From: an uncultured Lachnospiraceae bacterium
Lineage (GTDB): Bacteria; Bacillota; Clostridia; Lachnospirales; Lachnospiraceae
Direction of reading: 5' to 3'
Length of the DNA stretch: 13,049 nt
Assembly (NCBI GenBank): GCA_947382415.1
Contig: CANCYO010000071.1
Span: 1 to 13,049 of the forward strand
In this document: positions 6,270 through 13,049 of the stretch, piece after piece
How the letters are laid out: every line of letters starts with the position of its first letter
Position numbering within the stretch: position 1 is the stretch's first letter
Position numbers and translations under genes: made by a program
The notes under the pieces: generated by a model
The model's input: the letters and a program-made list of their open reading frames with translations, nothing else
Told to the model about the DNA's origin: nothing
The model's database searches: none

Positions 6270-7304
6270 ATGGATATCAGTATGACGCATCAAGGGGAAG
6301 ACAATTACATATTGGCCATCGAGAGCTCCTGTGATGAGACGGCGGCATCGGTGGTGAGAAACGGCAGGGAGGTGTTATCCAATGTGATCGCCTCCCAGAT
6401 TGCACTGCACACCCTGTACGGGGGAGTGGTGCCGGAGATTGCTTCCCGCTGCCACATCGAGAAAATCAACCAAGTCATTTGGCAGGCGCTTTCGGAGGCC
6501 GGCGTGGCGCTTCAGGATATCACAGCCATCGCCGTGACATACGGACCGGGACTTGTGGGAGCGCTGCTTGTGGGAGTCTCGGCGGCGAAAGCCATCAGCT
6601 TTGCCAGGGGGATTCCGCTGGTGGGCGTACATCACATAAGCGGCCATATCAGCGCCAATTATATAGAACATCCGGATTTGGAACCGCCCTTTGTCTGCAT
6701 GGTAGCTTCCGGCGGGCATTCCCATCTGGTGGTTGTGGAAGATTACGGAGTCTACAGGCTTATAGGACGCACCAGGGACGATGCGGCGGGAGAGGCCTTT
6801 GACAAGGTGGCCCGTGCCATCGGCTTGGGTTATCCCGGCGGTCCAAAGATCGATAAGCTGGCCCGGGAGGGCAATCCCGACGCCATTTTGTTTCCAAGGG
6901 CAAAGGTGGCCGAGAACGAATATGATTTCAGTTTCAGCGGACTCAAGAGCGCAGTGCTCAACTACCTCAACAGCTGTGAGATGAAAGGGGAGGCGGTCTG
7001 TCAGGCGGATGTGGCGGCCTCGTTCCAGAGGGCAGTCATCGACGTCTGCGTGGAACATTCCATGGCGGCAGTCAGGGAATTTGGTTATGACCGCTTTGCC
7101 ATCGCCGGGGGCGTGGCGTCCAATTCCGCTCTGAGGGCAGCCTTTGAGGGGGCCTGTGCCGGACAGGGCGTGAAATTTTACCGTCCAAGCCCGATCTATT
7201 GTACGGATAATGCGGCTATGATCGGCGTGGCCGGATACTATGAATATCTGAGAGGGGTGCGACACGGCTATGATCTGAACGCCGTGCCGAATTTGAGCTT
7301 ATGA
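6270..7304 (+). CDS. tsaD: tRNA N6-adenosine threonylcarbamoyltransferase TsaD
   Basis: TsaD is the catalytic subunit that transfers the threonylcarbamoyl group from threonylcarbamoyl-AMP to A37 of ANN-decoding tRNAs. The 344-residue product begins at ATG 6270, with AGGGG 3 bases upstream; ATG 6282 is an alternative. Motifs are intact: ILAIESSCDETAAS (14-27), YGGVVPEIASRCH (50-62), and YGPGLVGALLVG (91-102). The metal ligands are in HHISGH (His122 and His126) with Asp313 in CTDNAAMIG. Also present are SGGHSHL (147-153) and the DDAAGEAFDKVARAIGLGYP block. The earlier in-frame extension to 6066 only shadows the preceding gene. The stop overlaps the ispD start (ATGA). Its partners tsaE and tsaB lie about 2-3.5 kb upstream in the same orientation. 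Confidence 0.97.
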   Translation: MDISMTHQGEDNYILAIESSCDETAASVVRNGREVLSNVIASQIALHTLYGGVVPEIASRCHIEKINQVIWQALSEAGVALQDITAIAVTYGPGLVGALLVGVSAAKAISFARGIPLVGVHHISGHISANYIEHPDLEPPFVCMVASGGHSHLVVVEDYGVYRLIGRTRDDAAGEAFDKVARAIGLGYPGGPKIDKLAREGNPDAILFPRAKVAENEYDFSFSGLKSAVLNYLNSCEMKGEAVCQADVAASFQRAVIDVCVEHSMAAVREFGYDRFAIAGGVASNSALRAAFEGACAGQGVKFYRPSPIYCTDNAAMIGVAGYYEYLRGVRHGYDLNAVPNLSL

Positions 7305-8089
7305 AAAACGGAAAGCGCTGCACGGCCATCATTCTCTCCGCAGGCAGCGGAAGCCGCATGAAGAGCGATGTGGCCAAGCAATACATGGCTCTGGCGGGAA
7401 AGCCGGTGATCTGGTATTCCCTGCAGGCTGTGGAACGGTCGGCCGTCATAGACGATTGCATTCTGACGGTGGGCGGCGGGGATTTGGACTATGTCCGCGC
7501 CGGGATTGTACAAAAATACGGCTTTTCCAAGGTGGACGCCGTTGTTGCGGGCGGGGCGGAGCGCTATCTGTCCGTGATGCAGGCCCTGCGGGTGATCGCG
7601 GACGATAAATTGTCAACACCAAACCGTGACGGGTATGTGTTTATCCATGACGGGGCAAGACCGTTTCTGACGGAGGATATGCTCATCAGACTGAGCGACG
7701 ATGCGCAGCGGTACCGCGCTTGCGCGGCCGCCATGCCCGCCAAGGACACGGTGAAGATAACGGACGATGAGAACTTTGCGATACAGACACCGGACCGGAG
7801 GTCCGTCTGGAATGTGCAGACACCCCAGGTTTTTGAGACCCGGCTGATCGTCGAAGCCTATGCGCGTCTCGGCTCCAGACTGGACCGGATACGGGAACAG
7901 GGAATCGCCATCACCGATGATGCGGGCGTGGTGGAGCTGTTCACGGAGTGCCGGGTAAAGCTGACGGAAGGATCCTGGCAAAACATTAAGATTACCACGC
8001 CGGAGGACCTGCTGGTGGCAGAAACCTTTTTAAGAGCGGGGCAAACGGATGTCAATGGCTGCGTAAATGAATATTCGGAAACAAAGTGA
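7301..8089 (+). CDS. ispD: 2-C-methyl-D-erythritol 4-phosphate cytidylyltransferase IspD
   Basis: IspD joins CTP and methylerythritol 4-phosphate to give CDP-ME in the non-mevalonate isoprenoid pathway. The 262-residue protein has the nucleotide-binding loop AIILSAGSGSRM (9-20) with Lys26 in VAKQY. It also has GGAER (84-88), the metal/CTP motif IHDGARPF (115-122), AMPAKDTVK (144-152), QTPQVF (173-178) and NIKITTPEDL (228-237). All are hallmark features of true IspD. A related ribitol-phosphate cytidylyltransferase (TarI) is the main alternative, but it is less likely with this housekeeping context and no teichoic acid genes nearby. The ATG overlaps the tsaD stop by 4 bases (7301-7304) and lacks a strong ribosome binding site, so translation is probably coupled to tsaD. 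No ispF is beside it. Confidence 0.88.
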   Translation: MKNGKRCTAIILSAGSGSRMKSDVAKQYMALAGKPVIWYSLQAVERSAVIDDCILTVGGGDLDYVRAGIVQKYGFSKVDAVVAGGAERYLSVMQALRVIADDKLSTPNRDGYVFIHDGARPFLTEDMLIRLSDDAQRYRACAAAMPAKDTVKITDDENFAIQTPDRRSVWNVQTPQVFETRLIVEAYARLGSRLDRIREQGIAITDDAGVVELFTECRVKLTEGSWQNIKITTPEDLLVAETFLRAGQTDVNGCVNEYSETK

Positions 8090-8093
8090 CAGT

Positions 8094-8165
8094 AAAAAAC
8101 AGATTTTATTGTGCAGGTCGGCCAGATGATAATGGGAAATATGCACAAAAGAATCTGTTTTTTGT
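8094..8165 (+). terminator. terminator after ispD
   Basis: A 12-bp AT-rich stem (AAAAAACAGATT at 8094-8105 with AATCTGTTTTTT at 8152-8163) is extended beyond a 3x3 internal loop. The extension is a 7-bp upper stem, TTGTGCA (8109-8115) with TGCACAA (8142-8148). The loop is 26 bases. The 3' arm itself supplies the T tract. It starts 5 bases after the ispD stop. Confidence 0.72.
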
Positions 8166-8272
8166 TGTCAGATTGACTATCGCATGGAAAATTTAAGGCA
8201 ATTTATAGATGAAAAACATGATAAAATAGATATATTTTAACCATTATGCCCTAAAAATATACCTTTGTGCAA

Positions 8273-8303
8273 AAATTGTTGCTTGCAATTTGTACAGAAC
8301 AAT
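8273..8303. promoter_or_regulatory. possible operator: nested inverted repeats upstream of the solute-binding gene
   Basis: AAATTG (8273-8278) mirrors CAATTT (8286-8291), TTGC/GCAA surround a TT at 8279-8288, and ATTGTT (8275-8280) mirrors AACAAT (8298-8303). They overlap the proposed -35 region, where a carbohydrate-responsive repressor or activator might bind. The DNA is AT-rich, so chance symmetry is possible. Confidence 0.3.
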
Positions 8304-8318
8304 GTTAAAGTATATATA
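8290..8318 (+). promoter_or_regulatory. candidate promoter of the carbohydrate-uptake operon
   Basis: A TATATA box (8313-8318; the run TATATATAAG spans 8311-8320) has TTGTAC (8290-8295) 17 bases upstream. The -35 is poor, as expected if an activator is needed. A start near 8325 would leave a ~50-base leader. The gap 8090-8376 otherwise holds only the ispD terminator and AT-rich DNA with no gene. Confidence 0.4.
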
Positions 8319-8319
8319 A

Positions 8320-8336
8320 GCCGAGCAGTGTTCGGC
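8320..8336 (+). other. small hairpin at the start of the solute-binding-gene leader
   Basis: GCCGA (8320-8324) pairs with TCGGC (8332-8336) around a 7-base loop. If transcription starts just downstream of the TATATA box it would lie at or near the 5' end of the mRNA, where such hairpins can stabilise transcripts. It could equally be a protein-binding site. Confidence 0.28.
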
Positions 8337-8376
8337 AGAAACAATATCATTTTAATCTATTTTAGGGAGGAAAGAA

Positions 8377-10020
8377 ATGAAGAAGAAAGTATTATCTGTA
8401 CTTCTTGCAACCGCTATGGTGGCTTCTCTCGCAGCTTGCGGCGGAAAAGAGCCCGCAGGCCAGAGCAGTCAGCCTACCAGCAGCGATGCACCCACCTCTA
8501 CCCAGGAGTCTTCTGCGGCACCTGAGGTAACTTACGATCTCAAGCAGGTTAAGATCATGGTAGACGGTACCCTGAATCTGACCGAGGAGACCGGTCTGAA
8601 AGAGTTTGAGGAGGCATGGGAGAAGGAGGTTGGCATTGATCTCGTTATCAACAAGCCCGACCACTCCAACTACTCCGAGGCTCTGGCTCTGGCTCTGGCA
8701 GGCACCGACAAGCCCGACGTGGTTCTGATGCCCGCTGCTATGTATTCTCAGTATGCATCTTTCGGCACTGTTCTGTGGGATATGACCGACGCATACGAGA
8801 ACGCAGACTTCCAGTCTGCACTCAACACCAAGTCTGTTGTAAACGATGGTAACTATGTAAATGGAAGACTTTACGGCATGAGCCCCACTGCTGGTAACGG
8901 CTGTGTAACTTATGTTAAGAAGGCTTGGCTCGACAATCTGGGCATGAAGGTAGAGGACATCAAGACCTACGATGATTTCTACAACATGCTGGTTAGATTC
9001 ACCAAGGAAGATCCCGATGGCAATGGCGTAGATGGCGATACCTATGGTATCATCGCTCCTGGTCTGGTTTCCACTGAGGCTCCTTGGACCAACTACCTGC
9101 CTGAGTTCTGGCAGAATGCTTATCCCGCACTGGTGCAGGATGACAACGGCACATGGATTGACGGTTTCCAGACTGAGGAGACCAAGGCTGCTCTCGAGAG
9201 ACTGCGCACCGCTTGGGCTGAGGGCGTTATCGACCCTGATACCTCCGCTTTCGTAGGCGAGACCAAGAGCACCCGTGAGAAATGGTTTGGTAATGACCAG
9301 AAGGGTACTGCCGGATGCTTTGCATACTGGGCAGGTACCTGGAGACAGACTCTGACCGATAACCTTTCCAAGAACCAGGTTGAGACTGAGGTTGTTCAGC
9401 TTCCTCTGATCGCTGAGATGGATGGTTTCATGGACAGAAAAGCTCCTGTATGGGTTATCATGAACGATGCTACTCTCTCTGAGGAGGAGAACAATGCTCG
9501 TGGCCAGGCTATCTTCGATGCATTCTTTGAGAGCATGCTGGATGGCGGAAACGTACAGCTTCTGTGGACCTACGGCGTTGAGGGTATGCACTGGAGCATG
9601 GCTGCTGAGACCGTTGTAGTGGCTCCTGACATCCCTGAGAAGAGAAAAGAGACCACTTATGAGGCAGGCCAGTTCCATATGCTTCCCGGCGTTCTGGACA
9701 ACACCTCTCTCTACAAGAAGAATCACATTGACAACATTCTGTCCATTCGTGATCTGCCTTCAGAGTATGCTGTATCTGCAGCATCTGATATTGCTACAGA
9801 GTCCAGTGCTGAGTTCTATGCACATGCTATCTCTGCACCCGCACTGCCCAGCTCCACTACCTACGCAGTACAGTCCGCAGTTATTAACGACGCTGTTCAG
9901 GTAGCAGTAAACGCAGTTGTTAAGGGCGAGAAGGATTATGACGCTGCTATGCAGGAGTACCTGGCTACCGCTGGTTCCGTTGTTGAGACTGTTCTGGCTG
10001 AGTTGAACAATCCCCAGTAG
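8377..10020 (+). CDS. lipoprotein sugar-binding protein of an LplA/YtcQ-type ABC importer
   Basis: This 547-residue extracellular solute-binding protein captures an oligosaccharide and delivers it to the two downstream permeases. It has a lipoprotein signal (basic MKKK, hydrophobic helix, lipobox LAAC with Cys21), then a Ser/Thr/Pro/Gln-rich linker to about residue 50. The large size and DPDGNGVDGDTYG (212-224), an EF-hand-like calcium loop, are typical of the LplA/LipO/YtcQ branch rather than the ~420-residue family 1 proteins. AGGGAGG (8364-8370) stands 6 bases before the ATG. Codon choice is strikingly uniform (GCT, GTT, AAG, GAG, CTG, AAC) and unlike the upstream genes, pointing to high expression. 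The family is firm; the ligand is inferred only from the esterase downstream (pectin-type oligosaccharide). Confidence 0.93.
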   Translation: MKKKVLSVLLATAMVASLAACGGKEPAGQSSQPTSSDAPTSTQESSAAPEVTYDLKQVKIMVDGTLNLTEETGLKEFEEAWEKEVGIDLVINKPDHSNYSEALALALAGTDKPDVVLMPAAMYSQYASFGTVLWDMTDAYENADFQSALNTKSVVNDGNYVNGRLYGMSPTAGNGCVTYVKKAWLDNLGMKVEDIKTYDDFYNMLVRFTKEDPDGNGVDGDTYGIIAPGLVSTEAPWTNYLPEFWQNAYPALVQDDNGTWIDGFQTEETKAALERLRTAWAEGVIDPDTSAFVGETKSTREKWFGNDQKGTAGCFAYWAGTWRQTLTDNLSKNQVETEVVQLPLIAEMDGFMDRKAPVWVIMNDATLSEEENNARGQAIFDAFFESMLDGGNVQLLWTYGVEGMHWSMAAETVVVAPDIPEKRKETTYEAGQFHMLPGVLDNTSLYKKNHIDNILSIRDLPSEYAVSAASDIATESSAEFYAHAISAPALPSSTTYAVQSAVINDAVQVAVNAVVKGEKDYDAAMQEYLATAGSVVETVLAELNNPQ

Positions 10021-10101
10021 GATTTAAGCAGTAATATAATTAAATAAGATGGTTTCGGGAATTGAATTCATAGAATCTGATTCAGGGACCAAATATAAAG
10101 C

Positions 10102-10145
10102 CTGTCCTGTTCCTCGGAGGGAATACCCTGCCGGGGGCAGGACAG
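10102..10145 (+). other. strong intergenic stem-loop between binding-protein gene and permeases
   Basis: CTGTCCTG (10102-10109) pairs fully with CAGGACAG (10138-10145). Inside, CCTCGG (10112-10117) pairs with CCGGGG (10131-10136, one G-U), topped by GGG (10119-10121) and CCC (10126-10128) around AATA. It is followed by TCCTTTATC rather than a true T tract. It is therefore more likely a 3' stabiliser or partial terminator that lets the binding-protein mRNA accumulate above that of the permeases. Confidence 0.7.
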
Positions 10146-10199
10146 TCCTTTATCAAGAGATTTAGAAAGGTATTATGGGAGAGGAAGGAGCAAAAAAGT

Positions 10200-11159
10200 A
10201 TGAGCAAAAAGAAGGTCACTACCTCTACAGGTGCAGTGGTAAAACAGAAGCCACTTGGAATGCGCATCTGGAATCATCGTGGTTACTACATAATGTTTTT
10301 ACCTGTGCTTGCTTTTTTGGCTGTGGTGCATTACTGGCCCATGCTGGGTATCAGATATTCCTTTTATCAGTACTATACGGTAATGGAGCCGAAGTTTGTA
10401 GGACTTCAGAATTTTAGAAACATGTTTGCCACTAACCAGTTCTGGACTGCGTTTGGCAACACCCTGCTTTTGAGTATAATGAAGTTGATTATTACGACCA
10501 TTACTTCCGTAGTCGTATCCATCTTCTTGAATGAGATGGGCAACCTCTTTGCAAAGAAGAGTTTGCAGACCATCATATATTTACCCCACTTTATGTCTTG
10601 GGCAGTAGTGGCAGGTATCTTTACCCTGTTCCTGTCAGCGTCCAATACCGGTGTGCTGAACGGAATTCTGCACGACTGGGGCGTTCTGGATCCGAATACC
10701 AGCATCAGCTTCCTGGAGGAGCCGAAGTACTGGAGAACGATTTTCTACATAATCAATATCTGGAAAGAGACCGGTTGGGGAACCATTATCTTCCTGGCTA
10801 CGCTGTCCGGTATCAATCCTGAGCTGTATGAGGCCGCTGATATTGACGGCGCTACCAGAATGCAGAAGATTCGCTATGTCACCGTACCTGCTCTTGCAAA
10901 CACAATCTTTACCGTGCTGATCCTGAATCTGGCAAAGGTTATGAATATGTTTGAGTCCGTATTCGTATTATACAATGCCTCTGTATATAAGGTGGCAGAT
11001 GTTATCTCTACCTATATTTACAGACAGAGTTTTGGTACTGCGGTTGCAGACTATGGTTATTCTACGGCAGTCGGTTTGTTCAAGTCACTGGTTGGAGCAG
11101 CGCTTGTGCTGATCTGTAACTGGGCGAGCAAAAAAGGCCGCGGCCGTGGCATTATTTAG
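10200..11159 (+). CDS. ABC sugar-importer permease, LplB type
   Basis: This is one of the two membrane subunits of the importer. The 319-residue protein starts at ATG 10200 with GAGGAAGGAG (10181-10190) upstream; another ATG at 10175 is in a different frame. A basic tail is followed by about six helices, beginning with GYYIMFLPVLAFLAVVHYWP (28-47). The PMLGIRYSFYQY stretch and VGLQNF are typical of LplB/YteP-like permeases. The cytoplasmic EAA loop that docks on the ATPase is YEAADIDGATRMQKIRYVTVP (from Tyr210). It follows the binding-protein gene by 179 bases containing a stem-loop, and precedes the second permease by 11 bases. No ATPase gene is nearby, consistent with a shared MsmX-type ATPase, as known for Bacillus systems of this type. 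Confidence 0.93.
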   Translation: MSKKKVTTSTGAVVKQKPLGMRIWNHRGYYIMFLPVLAFLAVVHYWPMLGIRYSFYQYYTVMEPKFVGLQNFRNMFATNQFWTAFGNTLLLSIMKLIITTITSVVVSIFLNEMGNLFAKKSLQTIIYLPHFMSWAVVAGIFTLFLSASNTGVLNGILHDWGVLDPNTSISFLEEPKYWRTIFYIINIWKETGWGTIIFLATLSGINPELYEAADIDGATRMQKIRYVTVPALANTIFTVLILNLAKVMNMFESVFVLYNASVYKVADVISTYIYRQSFGTAVADYGYSTAVGLFKSLVGAALVLICNWASKKGRGRGII

Positions 11160-11170
11160 GAGGTGCGGAT

Positions 11171-12034
11171 ATGGCAGAAGCAAAAGCTGTTTACAAAAAG
11201 AAGAAAAAAGTTTCTTTGTTTGCTGTGATCAATTATATTGTGTTTATTCTCATTGGTTTGATCATCCTGCTTCCTATCTGGAAGGTAATAGTGGACTCCT
11301 TCAGTGCGGTGGGTGTGTACCAGTTTAAATTGCTGCCCACTCAGTTTACAGTGGATGGTTATAAGACCATTTTACAGACAGGAGCTCTTTACAGACCGTT
11401 TCTTAACTCAGTAATTACTACAGTTGTAGGTGCGCTCTTGGGTCTGGTTCTTTCGACGCTTGGCGGATATGTTATGATTCAGTTTGAGATGCCCGGACGT
11501 GGTTTTCTGGCGTTCTTGCTCCTGTTCACTATGATTTTCTCCGGCGGTATGATTCCTGAGTATTTGGTGTTTGATCAGATTGGTCTGAAGAACAGCATGT
11601 GGGTAATTGTTGTAAAGCATGGCATCAATGTTTACAATCTGGTGCTGATGCGTAACTTCTTTGAAGGTATTCCGGGCAGCTTGTACGAGGCGGCCAAGAT
11701 TGACGGATGCTCCCCTATGGGAATCTTCTTCAAGATTGTGCTTCCTCTGTCCAAGGCAGCGCTGGCTTCCATCGGTCTGATGTTTGCTGTGACTGTATGG
11801 AATGATTACACCACACCCAGAATCTACATTACCGATAATAATCAGACGAACTTCCAGTATAAGCTGAGAACGATGATTATGGACGGAGATACGCCTACGA
11901 CACAGTATGTTATATCGACGAATACCCTGTATAATGCAGGTATTGTGGCGGCGATCCTTCCCTTCATGGCATTGTATCCTTTCCTGCAGAAATATTTCGT
12001 TACTGGTGTGAATATCGGTGCTGTAAAGGAGTAA
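11171..12034 (+). CDS. ABC sugar-importer permease, LplC/YtcP type
   Basis: This is the second membrane subunit, forming a heterodimer with the preceding permease. The 287-residue protein starts at ATG 11171, with AGGAGGT (11158-11164) overlapping the stop of the upstream gene. After a Lys-rich tail come about six helices, the first at about residues 18-42. The branch-specific FSGGMIPEYL (123-132) precedes the EAA loop YEAAKIDGCSPMGIFFKIVLP (from Tyr172). The C-terminus TGVNIGAVKE matches the GV-IGAVK ending of LplC/YtcP/YesQ permeases. The immediate downstream terminator closes the transport unit. The family is firm; the transported sugar is unknown, possibly a pectin fragment given the esterase after the terminator. 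Confidence 0.93.
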   Translation: MAEAKAVYKKKKKVSLFAVINYIVFILIGLIILLPIWKVIVDSFSAVGVYQFKLLPTQFTVDGYKTILQTGALYRPFLNSVITTVVGALLGLVLSTLGGYVMIQFEMPGRGFLAFLLLFTMIFSGGMIPEYLVFDQIGLKNSMWVIVVKHGINVYNLVLMRNFFEGIPGSLYEAAKIDGCSPMGIFFKIVLPLSKAALASIGLMFAVTVWNDYTTPRIYITDNNQTNFQYKLRTMIMDGDTPTTQYVISTNTLYNAGIVAAILPFMALYPFLQKYFVTGVNIGAVKE

Positions 12035-12071
12035 GCTTGGGTTGTATATTTTAACATGAGTTAGTGTGACT

Positions 12072-12112
12072 GGGGAACCTTGATTTTATGATCGCGGTTC
12101 CCCTGTTTTTTT
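12072..12112 (+). terminator. intrinsic terminator after the permease pair
   Basis: An 8-bp perfect stem GGGGAACC (12072-12079) with GGTTCCCC (12096-12103) has a 16-base loop that can pair further (GAT with ATC). It is followed by TG and a run of seven T (12106-12112). It lies 37 bases past the permease stop and 46 bases before the esterase start, so the esterase is probably expressed by read-through or its own promoter. Confidence 0.87.
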
Positions 12113-12158
12113 GAAGACATATTTGAATTTAATTTATATGGAAAGAACGGGTGAGAGA

Positions 12159-12881
12159 ATGAATAAAATTTTTTGGGCAGGGGATTCTACCGTGCAGACG
12201 AACGATATCAGCACTTATCCGCAGACCGGTATCGGTCAGGTGTTTTCTCTTTATATCAAGCCGGAGTTTACTGTATGCAACCATGCCAAAAACGGACGCA
12301 GCACCAAGAGCTTTATGGATGAGGGCAGACTTGAGGAGATAGACCGGCATATCGGCAGGGATGATTTTCTCTTCATCCAGTTTGGACACAATGATGAGAA
12401 GGTTCAAGATCCGGCGAGATATACGGTCCCGGGTTCTACTTTTGACGACAATCTCCGTACTTTTATTAATGTTGCCAGAAAGCACGGGGCATTTCCTGTT
12501 CTGATCACTCCTCTGGAGCGGCGATGTTTTGATGAAAACGGTGTTTTGGGGCCTGGCGCCCATGGGGATTATGCTGCAGCCATAAAGGCGGTTGCTGCAG
12601 CGGAACAGGTTCCGCTGATCGATCTGCATGCCATGAGCCGTAAGACGATGGCGGATGCCGGTGCGGAAAAGACCAGGGAATGGTTTATGAATATTGCTCC
12701 CAATACCTACGCGAGTTGTCCCCAGGGGAAGCAGGACAACACTCATCTGCAGTATCCGGGTGCTGTGACGTTTGCAGGCCTGATCGCTGAGGGCCTGAAA
12801 GCCTGCGGAGGAATTTATGCGGAGCTTCTGATTGATCCGAATAAAGAGGCGGAAGGGTTGGAGGACGGAGATAAGGCATGA
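12159..12881 (+). CDS. SGNH-hydrolase, rhamnogalacturonan acetylesterase-like
   Basis: This is a probable cytoplasmic carbohydrate deacetylase of the SGNH/GDSL superfamily, closest by motif to rhamnogalacturonan acetylesterases (RhgT/YesT). The 240-residue protein starts at ATG 12159, preceded by GGGTGAGAG; codons upstream, including ATG 12138, have no good ribosome binding site. Block I is FWAGDSTVQ with nucleophile Ser10. Block II is AKNGRSTKSF, with Gly46 in the oxyanion region. Block III is QFGHNDEK with Asn78. The catalytic Asp/His pair is Asp193 and His196 in QDNTHLQYPG. There is no signal peptide, so it would act on imported oligosaccharides, in line with the transporter just upstream. 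Specificity (rhamnogalacturonan versus other acetylated glycans) is inference. The acidic tail (PNKEAEGLEDGDKA) is unremarkable. Confidence 0.85.
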   Translation: MNKIFWAGDSTVQTNDISTYPQTGIGQVFSLYIKPEFTVCNHAKNGRSTKSFMDEGRLEEIDRHIGRDDFLFIQFGHNDEKVQDPARYTVPGSTFDDNLRTFINVARKHGAFPVLITPLERRCFDENGVLGPGAHGDYAAAIKAVAAAEQVPLIDLHAMSRKTMADAGAEKTREWFMNIAPNTYASCPQGKQDNTHLQYPGAVTFAGLIAEGLKACGGIYAELLIDPNKEAEGLEDGDKA

Positions 12882-12937
12882 CGGATAGTCCTCAGGCTGA
12901 ATAATTACTAATTTGGCGAAAATTTAGCAAAAAGCTG

Positions 12938-12966
12938 TTGACAGAAAAAGCTATTTTTGATAGAAT
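12938..12966 (+). promoter_or_regulatory. near-consensus promoter of the tRNA-Ser gene
   Basis: TTGACA (12938-12943) and TAGAAT (12961-12966) are separated by exactly 17 bases, a textbook sigma-A promoter. Transcription would start near 12973, giving a tRNA leader of about 23 bases. Confidence 0.85.
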
Positions 12967-12974
12967 AATCCTTG

Positions 12975-12988
12975 CCGCTGGTGAGCGG
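12975..12988 (+). other. small hairpin in the tRNA leader
   Basis: CCGCT (12975-12979) pairs with AGCGG (12984-12988) around GGTG, at the very start of the expected precursor and just before the mature tRNA 5' end. It would be removed by RNase P. Confidence 0.4.
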
Positions 12989-12995
12989 ATTCGAT

Positions 12996-13049
12996 GGAGA
13001 GATATCGAAGTGGTCATAACGAGGCGGTCTTGAAAACCGTTTGTCCGCA
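12996..13049 (+). tRNA. tRNA-Ser(UGA), 5' part, cut by the right edge
   Basis: GGAGAGA (12996-13002) is the typical serine tRNA acceptor arm. The D-stem is TCG/CGA (13005-13007 with 13020-13022). The anticodon stem is GCGGT/ACCGT (13024-13028 with 13036-13040), with loop CTTGAAA and anticodon TGA at 13031-13033. The long serine variable arm begins at about 13041. The T-arm, the 3' acceptor strand and any encoded CCA lie beyond the window. It decodes UCN codons, so it is not itself a substrate of the t6A enzymes encoded upstream. Confidence 0.9.

Noticed and set aside
6375..7265. Open frame of 296 codons on the - strand over tsaD
   Set aside because: It is complementary to a complete tsaD and has no recognisable motifs.
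8392..9726. Open frame of 444 codons on the - strand opposite the binding-protein gene
   Set aside because: It mirrors the highly biased codon use of the + strand gene, gives a composition with no recognisable domain, and has no ribosome binding site or promoter. The + strand lipoprotein is unambiguous.
12929..12958. AAAAAGCT / AGCTATTTTT inverted repeat as a terminator after the esterase
   Set aside because: The stem is weak, contains a bulge and covers the -35 of the tRNA promoter; the symmetry is better explained by chance in AT-rich promoter DNA.
1..13049. CRISPR arrays, insertion sequences, toxin-antitoxin or phage genes
   Set aside because: I saw no regularly spaced direct repeats, transposase or recombinase motifs, or defence-type protein domains on either strand.

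Overview
The window looks like chromosomal DNA of an anaerobic, gut-type Firmicute, most likely a Lachnospiraceae (Clostridia) member. This rests on moderate G+C, strong AGGAGG-type ribosome binding sites, a lipobox solute-binding protein with an LplB/LplC-type permease pair, a Gram-positive HlyD/FtsX exporter, and the gene order tsaE-tsaB-rimI. No species can be named from sequence alone. All real genes lie on the + strand, and no gap between genes exceeds 300 bases.

Region 1 (1-2185) is the 3' part of an efflux operon: a HlyD/MacA-like adaptor cut by the left edge, then a MacB/FtsX-type permease. A clean intrinsic terminator (2148-2185) closes it. Region 2 (2201-8165) is a housekeeping run with a tRNA-maturation theme. 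It holds a YcxB-like membrane protein, tsaE, tsaB, rimI, a 74-residue six-cysteine zinc-ribbon-like protein, an RNase Z, a membrane-anchored protein of unknown function, tsaD and ispD. Three components of the bacterial t6A machinery (TsaE, TsaB, TsaD) are therefore in one run, with the 3'-end-processing enzyme RNase Z between them. Several genes overlap by a few bases (tsaB/rimI, zinc-ribbon/rnz, tsaD/ispD), which suggests translational coupling. A hairpin terminator follows ispD.

Region 3 (about 8290-12881) is a carbohydrate-uptake operon. A 547-residue lipoprotein solute-binding protein is followed by a strong intergenic stem-loop and two binding-protein-dependent permeases. After a terminator comes a cytoplasmic SGNH esterase resembling rhamnogalacturonan acetylesterases. 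No ATPase is encoded here, so the transporter probably borrows a shared MsmX-type ATPase. The esterase suggests, but does not prove, that the substrate is an acetylated pectin-derived oligosaccharide. The binding-protein gene has codon choice unlike its neighbours, typical of high expression.

Region 4 (12938-13049) is a near-consensus promoter driving a tRNA-Ser(UGA) gene that runs off the right edge.

I found no mobile element, CRISPR array or defence system, and no convincing new multi-gene system. The most interesting unknowns are the six-cysteine protein overlapping rnz, the anchored protein between rnz and tsaD, and the RNA structure between the binding-protein gene and its permeases.
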